A DNA stretch of 18,292 nucleotides from an uncultured Oscillospiraceae bacterium (GCA_900757695.1 CAAEOU010000281.1:1-18292); one strand, 5' to 3'; shown: positions 1 to 7,403, counted from the stretch's first letter. The notes: a model not told the origin generated them from the sequence alone. Numbers and translations: made by a program.

Positions 1-1
1 A

Positions 2-346
2 ATTGGAGTCACGAAGACCATCTGCTTTATCATTGGCGGTGTTTGTGCCGGAATCACCGGTGTGCTGCTGTCATCCTATGTGTATGCCGGTGCGGTCAGC
101 TATGGCGAGGGGTTGAACATCACCCTGATTTCTGCCAGCGTATTGGGCGGCGTGAAATTTACCGGCGGCAAGGGCAGCGTAATCCGCACGCTGCTGGGCA
201 TTATTGTGGTTCGCGCGATTATCAACATTGCGTCGCTTCTGTCCTTTGACGCATGGGCACAGAATATCCTTACCGGCGCACTGCTGCTGGCGGTACTGAT
301 CGTAGACCGCTGCACCAGAGAGCAGCGCTTGGAGGATGCCGTTTAA
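2..346 (+). CDS. Ribose-type ABC transporter permease, C-terminal part (cut by window start)
   Basis: The frame is open from the first bases of the window to a TAA at 344-346, giving about 114 residues of a longer protein. The visible part has several hydrophobic helices and the pattern SVLGGVKFTGGKGSV followed by LLGIIVV and LTGALLLAVLIVDR. This is the usual last third of the BPD_transp_2 family (RbsC-like inner-membrane permeases of sugar and small-solute importers). The C-terminus is a short charged cytoplasmic tail. The binding protein gene starts 43 bases downstream on the same strand, so the two very probably form one transport operon; the ATPase should lie upstream, outside the window. 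The solute is unknown. The family assignment is strong, the substrate class weak. Confidence 0.85.
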   Translation: MGVTKTICFIIGGVCAGITGVLLSSYVYAGAVSYGEGLNITLISASVLGGVKFTGGKGSVIRTLLGIIVVRAIINIASLLSFDAWAQNILTGALLLAVLIVDRCTREQRLEDAV

Positions 347-389
347 TTGTCATTCACAGCGGATGCTGTTATTAAAGGAGGAACTACTG

Positions 390-1430
390 ATGAAATGTAA
401 AAAGAACCTGTTATCCATGCTGCTGGCACTGACGATGATCCTTGGAATCCTTGCAGGCTGCGGCGCAACACCCGCTTCCGGCGGCGCATCCTCTGCGGCC
501 ACATCGGACAAAGCCCCTGCTGCATCCACGGAAGAGACCGCCAAGGATGCTCCGGCTGCCCCGGCGGATCAGCAGATCACCGTTGGCGTATCCGTTGCAA
601 CGGCCACCAACAACCCTCACATTGTCTCTCTGGTGGAAGCGCTGACGGCTGCACTGGAGGCACAGGGGTGGACTGTAGACCTTCAGGATGCGGACAATGA
701 TTCCGCCAAGCAGAGCACCCAGTTCGACACTCTGGTGACCAAGGGCGTAGATCTGATTGTCTACTGGGCAAACGATGCACAGGCAGCCGTTGCCGACTGT
801 AAAAAGGCCGCCGATGCAGGGATCCCCGTGATTTCCTATTTCATCGACACTGCCGAGGACGCCCATCAGTTTATTGAGGCCTATGTGGGTGCAGACCAGC
901 TGGTGATCGCCAATGCAGTGGGCGAAGAGACGAAGGCGCTGCTGGGCGATTCCGGCAAGGTATGCATCATCAACGGCAAGGAGGGCAAGACCGACTTTGT
1001 ACAGCGCTCCGAGGGCTTCCGGAAGTCGCTGGAGGGCACCGGGATCGAAATCCTGGCGGAGGAATACAGCGATTCTGACCGTACACAGGCTCAGACTATT
1101 ATGGAAAACTTCCTGACCACCTATCCTGACATTGATCTGGTATTTACCACCTCTGATGACTTTGGATATGGTGCGCTGAACGCCATTAAGGCCGCAGGCA
1201 AGGCGGGCGACATCAAGATCGTTTCCATTGACGGTCAGCCCGAGGTGCTTCAGGCCATTAAGGACGGCGAGTGGAGCTCTACCATCTACCAGACCCCGGC
1301 CATGATGGCCGAGAAGGTAGTGGAAGTGGCAAACCGCGTTCTCGCTGGTGAGAAGATCGAGGAGTACAACCAGAATACCGACTACTATCTGGTGACCGAG
1401 GATAACGTAGACGAGTATCTGAACCGCTGA
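390..1430 (+). CDS. Substrate-binding lipoprotein of a ribose-type ABC importer
   Basis: This is a 346-residue protein. The start at 390 is chosen because AAAGGAGG (374-381) sits 8 bases before it and because a lipoprotein signal begins there: MKCKK, a hydrophobic stretch, then the lipobox LAGC with the lipidated Cys at residue 24. A Gly/Ala/Ser/Thr-rich linker (about 25-60) precedes a type 1 periplasmic-binding fold (Peripla_BP_4, RbsB-like), with typical stretches ITVGVSVATATNNPHI, GVDLIVYWANDAQAA, AGIPVISYF, DLVFTTSDDFGYGALNAIKAAG and IKIVSIDGQPEVLQAIKDG. It should capture a small solute outside the membrane and deliver it to the permease encoded just upstream. The C-terminus is complete. 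The ligand may be a sugar but this is not shown; the family also binds autoinducers, purines and other small molecules. Confidence 0.92.
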   Translation: MKCKKNLLSMLLALTMILGILAGCGATPASGGASSAATSDKAPAASTEETAKDAPAAPADQQITVGVSVATATNNPHIVSLVEALTAALEAQGWTVDLQDADNDSAKQSTQFDTLVTKGVDLIVYWANDAQAAVADCKKAADAGIPVISYFIDTAEDAHQFIEAYVGADQLVIANAVGEETKALLGDSGKVCIINGKEGKTDFVQRSEGFRKSLEGTGIEILAEEYSDSDRTQAQTIMENFLTTYPDIDLVFTTSDDFGYGALNAIKAAGKAGDIKIVSIDGQPEVLQAIKDGEWSSTIYQTPAMMAEKVVEVANRVLAGEKIEEYNQNTDYYLVTEDNVDEYLNR

Positions 1431-1460
1431 CCCTTTCTGAGGGAACCCCCATCTCATAAA

Positions 1461-1496
1461 AGCGCCTGACACCGGATTCCATCGGTGTCAGGCGCT
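1461..1496. terminator. Bidirectional terminator between the binding protein and LysR genes
   Basis: Perfect 14-base inverted repeat: AGCGCCTGACACCG at 1461-1474 and its complement at 1483-1496, with an 8-base loop. It lies between two convergent stop codons (1430 plus, 1502 minus). On the minus strand it is followed by TTTTATGAG, on the plus strand by GTGTGTTATTCTGTTTT, so it can serve both genes. Confidence 0.8.
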
Positions 1497-1501
1497 GTGT
1501 G

Positions 1502-2467
1502 TTATTCTGTTTTGCCGTCAAACTCCACATGCCAGAACATATCGGACAATTCTTCGGGGTATTTTTCAATGATCCGACATCGGTCAGTGCTGAAATATTC
1601 TGCGGTTTTCTGCAAAAAGTCCAAGGCAGAATCGGTTAACCGGACGCCCTGCCGCCGTACAATTCCCATCTGGGAGGCAGGAAGCAGCTCGTGGAAGCGA
1701 AGATAGGTAATGGGCAGCGTTGCATCAAGATCCAGATATCGGAAGAAACAGGGAAGCGGGGTCAAGGAGATACCGCGTCCGGCTTCCAGAAGTGCCATCT
1801 CAATTTGGGAATTATCACATTCAAACATGATATTGGGCTGGAAGCCATAGGCACCGCCAACTTCGTTCAGAAAGTCACTGTCATCCCGGCTGTAGTTACA
1901 GATAAGCGGTTCCCCAACCAGATCGGAAATGGAGATGACCTTTTTTGCGGCAAGGGGATGATCGGCCCGGACGATTGCGACCCGTTCGCTGGTGAGCAGC
2001 GGAGCGTACTCCAGAATTTTTGTTTTTGGCTTTCCGTAATAAAATCCGAAATCGGCATCATCGGAGAGTACCCGGTCATAAACATCCAGATTTGCACAGT
2101 TTACCTGCCGCAGCGTCATACTGCTGTCGGTGGGGTAATAGGAACGCAGCACTTCGAATACAAAATCCATCTGACTGCCCACAACACGCAGCTGATCCCG
2201 GCTGGCACGCTGAGCGGCTTTTACGGCGTCAATTCCGGCGTTTAGCTCACTGAGCACACGCTCTGCATAGGAAAGAAACAACTGACCGTTTGGGGTCAGG
2301 GAAACCTTACCCCGGCGGCGCTCAAAGAGCTTGACACCCAAATCGTCCTCCAATCGAGACAGCGAGGTGGAGAGATTGGGCTGGCTGACAAACAGAGCCT
2401 TGGCTGCCCGTGTGATATTTTCGTACTGTGCAATGGTGCAAAAATATTGGAGCTGCAATAGGTCCAT
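1502..2467 (-). CDS. LysR-family transcriptional regulator (first copy)
   Basis: This is a 321-residue protein of normal family length. The N-terminal winged helix-turn-helix is clear: MDLLQLQYFCTIAQYENIT, then RAAKALFVSQPNLSTSLSRL and LGVKLFERRRGKVSLTPNG (about residues 1-60). The rest is a LysR effector-binding domain (about 88-300), ending in the usual RLTDSALDFLQK helix. The start ATG at 2465-2467 has AGGTGA a few bases upstream. It is transcribed from its own likely promoter (2514-2542) and convergent with the ABC binding protein gene, so it could control that transporter, but no operator was identified. No effector can be named. It is only distantly similar to the second LysR gene upstream, so the two are not a recent duplication. 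Confidence 0.9.
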   Translation of the reverse strand: MDLLQLQYFCTIAQYENITRAAKALFVSQPNLSTSLSRLEDDLGVKLFERRRGKVSLTPNGQLFLSYAERVLSELNAGIDAVKAAQRASRDQLRVVGSQMDFVFEVLRSYYPTDSSMTLRQVNCANLDVYDRVLSDDADFGFYYGKPKTKILEYAPLLTSERVAIVRADHPLAAKKVISISDLVGEPLICNYSRDDSDFLNEVGGAYGFQPNIMFECDNSQIEMALLEAGRGISLTPLPCFFRYLDLDATLPITYLRFHELLPASQMGIVRRQGVRLTDSALDFLQKTAEYFSTDRCRIIEKYPEELSDMFWHVEFDGKTE

Positions 2468-2513
2468 AAGAGGTCACCTGTCCACAAAATGATTTGAGAA
2501 ATGTTACAAAAGT

Positions 2514-2542
2514 ATTATATCACAATACAACAGGATGCGCAA
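2514..2542 (-). promoter_or_regulatory. Likely sigma-A promoter of the first LysR gene
   Basis: On the minus strand TTGCGC (2542-2537) is followed by a 17-base spacer and a perfect TATAAT (2519-2514). The predicted start near 2507 leaves a leader of about 40 bases before the ATG. The -35 box is weak (3 of 6), the -10 box exact. Confidence 0.5.
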
Positions 2543-2695
2543 ACAGAAAGCGGAGCGCAGCGCCTTAGGCTTTTACTTTCAGTCGGGAAAAATGAATGGT
2601 GCAGGCAATACCGCAAAGTGGCTGTTATATGCTACAGGAAAATCAGCCCAGAGCACCGTGTCTGTTTTAGAAAAATTGTATTTGACGAAGCATCA

Positions 2696-2723
2696 CCCCC
2701 TACAACCGCACGGTTGTAGGGGG
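2696..2723. repeat. Perfect 13-base palindrome hairpin, possible terminator or dispersed repeat
   Basis: CCCCCTACAACCG (2696-2708) is followed by only two bases and then its exact complement (2711-2723). It starts five bases past the stop codon (2729-2731) of the out-of-frame LysR tail, which fits a terminator for that gene on the minus strand. No long T run follows on either side. Short GTAGGGG-type palindromes are also common as dispersed intergenic repeats in this bacterial group, so it could be one of those. Confidence 0.5.
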
Positions 2724-2728
2724 CGCCG

Positions 2729-2857
2729 TTATTTCTGTAGTGGAGGATAGTACCAGCGGCTTGGGGCGCAGCGGGCTCGGAGAAAATCAAGGAATTCAGT
2801 GGTCAGGGTATTGCACTGCTCTGGGAGAGAGACATAAAAGGTGTACGGATTCATCCG
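2729..2857 (-). pseudogene. Out-of-frame C-terminal tail of the second LysR gene
   Basis: In the frame one base later than the annotated LysR gene the minus strand reads PYTFYVSLPEQCNTLTTEF then LDFLRAR and runs to a TAA at 2731-2729. The TFYVS and EFLDFLRA pieces, and their spacing, match the last strand and terminal helix of LysR effector domains, better than the annotated ending does. The shift needed corresponds to one extra base. The hairpin at 2696-2723 then falls directly behind the restored stop codon. A sequencing error is possible. Confidence 0.5.
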
Positions 2858-3635
2858 GCAGCCGATAAGCACGGACTGCGGAATTGTCATGAAGACTGCT
2901 AAAACCGGTTCCGAATGCAATGGCTGTGCCCAACTCTGACATCAGGTAGGTGGAATATGGGTTTGCGGTGTTACAGACATGTGCCGGGAAGAACTGCTGC
3001 TTGGCGCAGATGCTGTAGATTCGATTAGTGCGGGTATCACAGTTGGTCAGGTAAAAGGGAAGATCCTGAAAATCACGCAGCTGGGCATTGGCAGATGCAC
3101 GGGGATGATCCTTGCTGACGAAAAAGTAAAAGGGCGTTTGGCACAGGGGGATGGCCTCCAATTCCGGAAAATCCCCGCCGAAATCGTCGGTGCACAGCAC
3201 AAGATCGAACTTCCCCTCGGAAATCCAATCGATCAAATCATTGAAGGTGTCCGGCTGCCCAAACCAGATCTGGGCACCGGTTTCCTTTGAAAACTCCCTG
3301 CATAACGGGTTGAGGAATGGCCCCGGACGCAGCCCGGCGGCACAGCCGATATTCAGTACCCGGCCATTGGAGCGCTCATTATTATGGATTTCTACCATGG
3401 CCAGTTCCATCCCACGCTGTATGGAATGAAACGTTTTTTGCATGACGGCGCCGGCTTCAGTCAGTTCTACACCACGGGGGACACGGGTAAACAACACGCA
3501 GTCCAGCTCCTGCTCCAGCTGGCTGATCTGCTTACTCAATGCCTGCTGGGTAATGTGCAAGGCTTTTGCAGCCGCAGAAAAGTTCAGAAGTTCGGAAAGA
3601 ACCAGAAAATATTTGATCTTTATTTCATTCAGCAT
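2796..3635 (-). CDS. LysR-family transcriptional regulator (second copy), C-terminus probably frameshifted
   Basis: The open frame gives 279 residues. The N-terminal helix-turn-helix is typical: MLNEIKIKYFLVLSELLNFS, AAAKALHITQQALSKQISQL, LDCVLFTRVPRGVELTEAG. The effector-binding domain follows with RVLNIGCAAG, FDLVLCTDD and PFYFFVSKDHP. The protein ends abruptly after AVQYPDH, about 20-25 residues short, while the next frame reads TEFLDFLRAR, the usual terminal helix of the family. A one-base shift near 2840-2860 would restore a normal end with a stop at 2729. GAGGA directly abuts the ATG at 3635, unusually tight, but an in-frame TGA just upstream and the lack of another Met leave no better start. 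Only 48 bases separate it from a divergent flippase remnant. It may be a decaying regulator. Confidence 0.85.
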   Translation of the reverse strand: MLNEIKIKYFLVLSELLNFSAAAKALHITQQALSKQISQLEQELDCVLFTRVPRGVELTEAGAVMQKTFHSIQRGMELAMVEIHNNERSNGRVLNIGCAAGLRPGPFLNPLCREFSKETGAQIWFGQPDTFNDLIDWISEGKFDLVLCTDDFGGDFPELEAIPLCQTPFYFFVSKDHPRASANAQLRDFQDLPFYLTNCDTRTNRIYSICAKQQFFPAHVCNTANPYSTYLMSELGTAIAFGTGFSSLHDNSAVRAYRLPDESVHLLCLSPRAVQYPDH

Positions 3636-3683
3636 TCCTCATTGTCCGAGATAATCCCAGACGGGAAAATCCTTGAGCACGAA

Positions 3684-3903
3684 ATGAACAAGTATCAGAC
3701 CCTTGCAACCAATACCCTGCTGATGAGCATAGGCACCTTTGGCTCCAAGCTGCTGGTGTTCCTGATGGTGCGGTTTTATACCGGCTATCTCACGCCAGCA
3801 GAGTATGGAACCGCCGATCTCATTACCCAAACGGCAAATCTTCTGATTCCGCTGGTGTCTCTGGACATTGCGGACGCAGTATTTCGGTTTGTGGCAGACC
3901 GCC
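3684..3903 (+). pseudogene. N-terminal fragment of a polysaccharide flippase (Wzx/MATE-like)
   Basis: From the ATG at 3684 about 73 codons read MNKYQTLATNTLLMSIGTFG, SKLLVFLMVRFYTGYLTP, AEYGTADLITQTANLLIPLV, SLDIADAVFRFVADRR. This is the first two to three helices of an oligosaccharide flippase of the polysaccharide biosynthesis family (normally around 450-500 residues). Similarity stops near 3903, where the frame enters sequence belonging to a PAP2 phosphatase in another frame. No good ribosome site precedes the ATG, and the distance to the divergent LysR start is only 48 bases. It looks like the left stump of a large deletion. Confidence 0.75.
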
Positions 3904-4092
3904 GGAGCGGAGGCACGGAGGTGTTTCGGATATGCGGCGATTCCACTGGCTGCACTAACCGCATTTTCGCGGCTGTATCTCTATGTACACTTTCCCAGTG
4001 ACGTTTTGGCCGGGGCGATTTTGGGCGTGGTCATTGGCGCCATGGCATATAGCTGGGGCGGAAAGGCATTGGAGAAGCTGGAGAAGCGATAA
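3901..4092 (+). pseudogene. C-terminal fragment of a PAP2-family phosphatase
   Basis: In the frame of 3901 the plus strand reads AGAEARRCFGYAAIPLAALT then AFSRLYLYVHFPSDVLAG and AILGVVIGAMAYSWGG, ending at a TAA at 4090-4092. SR-x5-H-x3-D is the last catalytic motif of type 2 phosphatidic acid phosphatase / undecaprenyl-pyrophosphatase membrane enzymes, followed by the final membrane helix. The first two thirds, including the earlier catalytic motifs, are absent: the fragment begins at the end of the flippase stump. It cannot make an active enzyme by itself. Confidence 0.75.
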
Positions 4093-4134
4093 AACGCCAT
4101 CTATATTATCTGCATACCGACTGAATCCATTCAA

Positions 4135-4182
4135 AAACCACCGGGAAGACGGAACATCTGCTCCGAAGCTTCCCGGTGGTTT
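4135..4182 (-). terminator. Terminator of the degenerate sensor kinase gene
   Basis: Perfect 14-base stem: AAACCACCGGGAAG at 4135-4148 pairs with 4169-4182. On the minus strand it follows the stop codon at 4185-4187 within three bases and is followed by TTTTTGAATGG, a usual intrinsic terminator. It also lies behind the PAP2 fragment on the plus strand. Confidence 0.75.
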
Positions 4183-4184
4183 GC

Positions 4185-5120
4185 CTATTCTGGGGTATTC
4201 TGATGCAGCAGCTGCCAAATGAGCTGGCATAGCTTTTCCGCATCCATGGGCTTGGGCAGGTGTGCATTCATGCCTGCCTCCAGACATTTTTTCTCGCCCT
4301 CCATAAATGCGTTGGCAGTCAGGACGATAATGGGGATCTCTTTGGCATCCGGCCTTGGCAGTGCCCGGATTGCTTTGGCTGCCTCCATGCCGTTCATTAC
4401 CGGCATCATCACATCCATGAGGATCACGTCAAAGCTCCCCGATGGCCGGTCCCGGAATGCGGTCAGGGCCTTTGCCCCGTCCTCTGCCCGAAATACCGTT
4501 GCGCCTCGGGATTCCAGCAGCGTAGTGGCCACCATACAGTTTAGCTCGTTGTCCTCGGCCAGCAGGATCCGGATTCCCACCAGCGTGGTTTCTCGCTCCA
4601 GCTCTGCTTTGCTGCTGCGTGCATGCTTCATGCACACGGAGCCCGGGGAGAAACGGATGATCTCCCAATCGCTGTGGGGAATTGGTGCATAGGAGAGATA
4701 GACATCCTCCGTGCCGTGCTGGGAACGAAAAGCGCCGTGGCCTTCCCCGCCGCTCAGATAATCTGCCTGTACCGTTTCCCAGTCAAAGCCGCTTACGCCG
4801 GATTCGTTCAAATCATGAATGCTTCCGAGACCATCGTTCCATGAATCGATCAGAAGATCCCCGGTGCCCCGCTCAAATACCATGAGCTGCTCCCCCTGCC
4901 GGTAGGCATTCGGGAGAAACACGCTGGCAAAGGGCTCCAGCTCATACTGGATCATCTGGGACATCTGGTCTCTGGAGTCGTCCAGAATGCTAAAGCACTG
5001 CTCTGTGGCCACCTGCTGGATCGAGAAAGAATAGTGGAGCAGAATGCCGATGATCACCAGGATCAGCAGCGCCGTCATCTGTATGTAAATGTACTTTTTG
5101 TTCCAATACTTCTCTTTCGT
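4185..5120 (-). pseudogene. Remnant hybrid sensor kinase: one membrane helix and sensor joined to a receiver domain
   Basis: The longest ATG frame starts at 5078 (297 residues). It has one membrane helix (about 1-20), a short extracytoplasmic sensor ending in YAPIPHSDWEIIRFSPGS (about 130-147), and after about ten residues the linker KAELERETTLVGIR and an intact receiver domain (ILLAEDNELN, phospho-Asp in VILMDVMMP near residue 222, LTA near 254, PKPMD near 276). The second membrane helix, HisKA and ATPase domains expected between sensor and receiver are missing, so the receiver would be placed on the wrong side of the membrane. The junction is near 4600-4620, in frame. Upstream of the ATG the frame continues (TKEKYWNKKYIYIQ) to an ACG at 5120-5118 preceded by AAGAGG at start-codon distance, suggesting that the original ATG mutated to ACG. 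The ATG at 5078 itself has no ribosome site. The receiver alone could still be made, but this is most likely a pseudogene. Confidence 0.65.
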
Positions 5121-5395
5121 GGGTACCTCTTCTTATTCTATCACTTATCTTCTCTTGCGGCAGAGGGCCGCACCGGGGCACAGCGATAATATCCATATTG
5201 GTGTACCGCATTTTCCCGAAATAGAATACTATAAAAATCATTCTGCCTGCGATTAACAGGGCGTGCTGCATTTACCGGAGAAGCACGGCGGAGCGGACAT
5301 CGCATGCGCAATGGCTTACATTGGGCGGAAACTGTGCATCGAGGTGCAAAATACCAGTACCCTCGCAGCCGGAACAGCGGAGGGCGGTTAAGGCG
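5121..5395. other. Non-coding stretch upstream of the first reductase promoter
   Basis: I see no gene of recognisable family here on either strand; the short frames crossing it are incidental. It is the only sizeable free space upstream of the sigma-54 promoter at 5396-5412, so it is the natural place for activator binding sites, but I could not identify a clear repeated motif. Confidence 0.4.
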
Positions 5396-5412
5396 TTGGC
5401 ACAAAACTTGCA
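5396..5412 (+). promoter_or_regulatory. Sigma-54 promoter of the first flavoprotein reductase
   Basis: The sequence TTGGCACAAAACTTGCA has GG at 5398-5399 and GC at 5410-5411, exactly ten bases apart, matching the TGGCACG-N4-TTGCW consensus. The predicted start is near 5423, giving a leader of about 31 bases to the GTG at 5454. It is almost identical to the element in front of rpoN. Confidence 0.88.
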
Positions 5413-5437
5413 TATTCCAGATCAAGAGACAAGCAAC

Positions 5438-5444
5438 AAAGGAG
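5438..5444 (+). promoter_or_regulatory. Ribosome binding site that decides a GTG start
   Basis: AAAGGAG ends nine bases before the GTG at 5454. The first ATG (5463) is 18 bases away and longer upstream frames begin before the promoter, so GTG 5454 is the best start. Confidence 0.7.
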
Positions 5445-5453
5445 TGTATCATT

Positions 5454-7403
5454 GTGCAGGAAATGTATCCGAATTTATGCTCACCAATCACCATTGGAAA
5501 CGTGACGTTTCGCAATCGGATGTTCTCCGCCCCTATGAGCGGAGCGGAGATCACGGCGGACTGCTGTATTGGCCGCAGTGCTACTGCGTTTTATGAGCTC
5601 CGGGCCAAGGGCGGTGCGGCCAATGTAACGGTGTCAGAGGTGATGGTGGATCCAAACACCGATGGCAGCCATGCTTTTCATCTGAGCACTGCTACGGTTG
5701 GCTCGATCCCCAGCTTTACGCTGACGGCAGACGCCATTCGGCGGCATGGAGCGATTCCCAGTGTGGAGTTTTCCCATTCCGGGCAATATGCGGGCACCTA
5801 TATGCAGGACAAAACAAAGAAATCCTCCCTGTGCCAGTGGGGCCCCAGTGTGGGTACACGCCCGGATGGCCGTCCGGTAAAGGAATTGACCAGAGAGATG
5901 ATCGCAGATATTGTGAAATGCTATGGAGAAAATGCACGCCTTGCAAAGCGGTGCGGGTTTGAGATGATTATGGTTCATGCGGGCCATGGCTGGCTTATCA
6001 ATCAGTTTTTCTCCCCATTCTTCAATCACCGTACCGATGAGTACGGCGGCAGCCGGGAAAATCGGGTGCGGTTTTGCATTGAGGTGCTAAAGGCCATCCG
6101 GGCGGAGGTGGGGCCGGGATTTCCCATTGAGCTGCGGGTCAGCGGCGACGAGTTTTTCCCCGGAGGTTATGATCTTGCGGAGTGCATTGAGATCTGCAAG
6201 CTGGTGGAGCCGTATATTGATCTGCTGCATGTATCCGCAGCCAGCTATCAGCAGGGCTTTGGACGCACGCATCCCAGCGCTTTCCTGCCCCACGGCTGCA
6301 ACGTCTATCTGGCGGCGGAAATCAAAAAACATGTGAAGGTTCCGGTGGCAGCCATTGGCGGCCTGAACGATCCGGCACAGATGGAGGAGATCATTGCATC
6401 CGGTCAGGCGGATGTGGTCTATATGGGGCGGGCGCTGCTGGCGGATCATATGCTGCCCCGTAAGGTCATGGCGAATCACCCGGAGGAGATTGTCCGCTGC
6501 CTCCGGTGCTTTACCTGTATGGCGGAGCGGGCAGTGACGTCCACTCGCCGCTGTGCGGTCAATCCGATGATCGGCAGAGAATTGGACGGGATGGAGATCG
6601 TGCCTGCCCGACAGAAGAAAAAGGTACTGGTGGTGGGGGGCGGCCCCGGCGGACTCAAGGCAGCGGAGACAGCAGCCCTTCGGGGGCACCATGTGATCCT
6701 CTGCGAAAAAGAGGCAGAGGTGGGCGGCATCCTCAGAGAAGAACAGGCGGTGCCCTTCAAGTATGAGATGTATCAGCTGGGGAAAACGCTGGAGCTGCTG
6801 TGCCAGAGGGCCGGGGTGGAGCTGCGGCTGAATACCCCCGCAGACCGTGCGTACATAGAGCGGGAAGCACCGGATGCGGTGATTCTGGCCATTGGCTCCA
6901 GTCCCATTGTGCCGCCCATTCCCGGACTGGATGGGGAAAATGTCATTGTAGCCAACGACTACTACCGGAAGCAGGATCAGGTGCAGGACACTGTGGCAGT
7001 GCTGGGGGGAGGCTTGGCAGGCAGCGAGCTTGCCATTCATCTGGCCAGAGTCGGGAAAAGGGTTTCTCTGGTCGAAATGCGCCCGGAGCTGGCACCGGAT
7101 GCCAACATTCGTCATCGTCCCCTGCTGCTGAAAGAACTGGAACAGCAAAATGTCCATATTTACACCTCGCATAAGGGCCTGCGGGTGACAGAGGCAGGGG
7201 TCGTGGCGGAAAATCCACAGGGCGAGGAAGTGCTCATCCCCGGGAAAACCGTGATCTGCGCACTGGGGCAGCGGGCAAATACGGCGCAGGTGAATGCCCT
7301 CCGCGGCACAGCGCCCTATGTGGCGGTGGTGGGAGACTGCGGCAGAGTTTCCAATATTACAGCAGCCATCTATCAGGGCTATCATGCGGCACTGGATATT
7401 TGA
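5454..7403 (+). CDS. FMN/Fe-S/FAD oxidoreductase of the 2,4-dienoyl-CoA reductase / BaiCD type (first copy)
   Basis: This is a 649-residue cytoplasmic flavoprotein. Residues 1-345 form an Old Yellow Enzyme TIM barrel: NLCSPITIGNVTFRNRM at the start, HAGHGWLINQFFSP (about 175-188) and NHRTDEYGGSRENR (191-204), and AIGGLNDPAQ and YMGRALLADH at the phosphate-binding end. Four cysteines, C349, C352, C355 and C367 before AVNP, should bind a 4Fe-4S cluster; the spacing C-x2-C-x2-C-x11-C is one residue tighter than in E. coli FadH. An FAD Rossmann motif (VLVVGGGPGGLKAA, 391-404) and a second, NAD(P)-type motif (VAVLGGGLAGSELA) follow. The family reduces C=C bonds of enoyl-CoAs, enoates, bile acid intermediates and similar compounds with NAD(P)H. 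It is a single-gene unit behind a sigma-54 promoter and ends at a strong hairpin. The substrate is unknown. Confidence 0.93.
   Translation: MQEMYPNLCSPITIGNVTFRNRMFSAPMSGAEITADCCIGRSATAFYELRAKGGAANVTVSEVMVDPNTDGSHAFHLSTATVGSIPSFTLTADAIRRHGAIPSVEFSHSGQYAGTYMQDKTKKSSLCQWGPSVGTRPDGRPVKELTREMIADIVKCYGENARLAKRCGFEMIMVHAGHGWLINQFFSPFFNHRTDEYGGSRENRVRFCIEVLKAIRAEVGPGFPIELRVSGDEFFPGGYDLAECIEICKLVEPYIDLLHVSAASYQQGFGRTHPSAFLPHGCNVYLAAEIKKHVKVPVAAIGGLNDPAQMEEIIASGQADVVYMGRALLADHMLPRKVMANHPEEIVRCLRCFTCMAERAVTSTRRCAVNPMIGRELDGMEIVPARQKKKVLVVGGGPGGLKAAETAALRGHHVILCEKEAEVGGILREEQAVPFKYEMYQLGKTLELLCQRAGVELRLNTPADRAYIEREAPDAVILAIGSSPIVPPIPGLDGENVIVANDYYRKQDQVQDTVAVLGGGLAGSELAIHLARVGKRVSLVEMRPELAPDANIRHRPLLLKELEQQNVHIYTSHKGLRVTEAGVVAENPQGEEVLIPGKTVICALGQRANTAQVNALRGTAPYVAVVGDCGRVSNITAAIYQGYHAALDI

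Larger units (their letters stand above)
2468..2795. other. Gap between the two annotated LysR reading frames
   Basis: The 328 bases hold, from left to right, the ribosome site and likely promoter of the first LysR gene (to about 2542), about 150 bases in which I see no gene or repeat, a strong GC-rich hairpin (2696-2723), and an out-of-frame stretch (2729-2795) that looks like the lost C-terminal end of the second LysR gene. No convincing plus-strand gene or sigma-54 element is present. Confidence 0.5.

Noticed and set aside
1..1430. The ABC transporter as a member of the sigma-54 regulon
   Set aside because: No -24/-12 element is visible before the binding protein gene, and the operon start is outside the window, so any functional link to the right-hand cluster is only proximity.
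411..1472. A 353-codon minus-strand frame opposite the ABC binding protein
   Set aside because: It lies entirely over a clear lipoprotein gene and passes through the shared terminator; it has no family features.
2620..2632. Possible sigma-54 element GTGGCTGTTATATGC in the LysR intergenic gap
   Set aside because: GG and GC are separated by nine bases, not ten, the -12 part lacks TTGC, and no gene follows on that strand.
6087..7385. A 432-codon minus-strand frame opposite the first reductase
   Set aside because: It is rich in His, Cys and Arg without recognisable domains and is explained as the shadow of the plus-strand gene.
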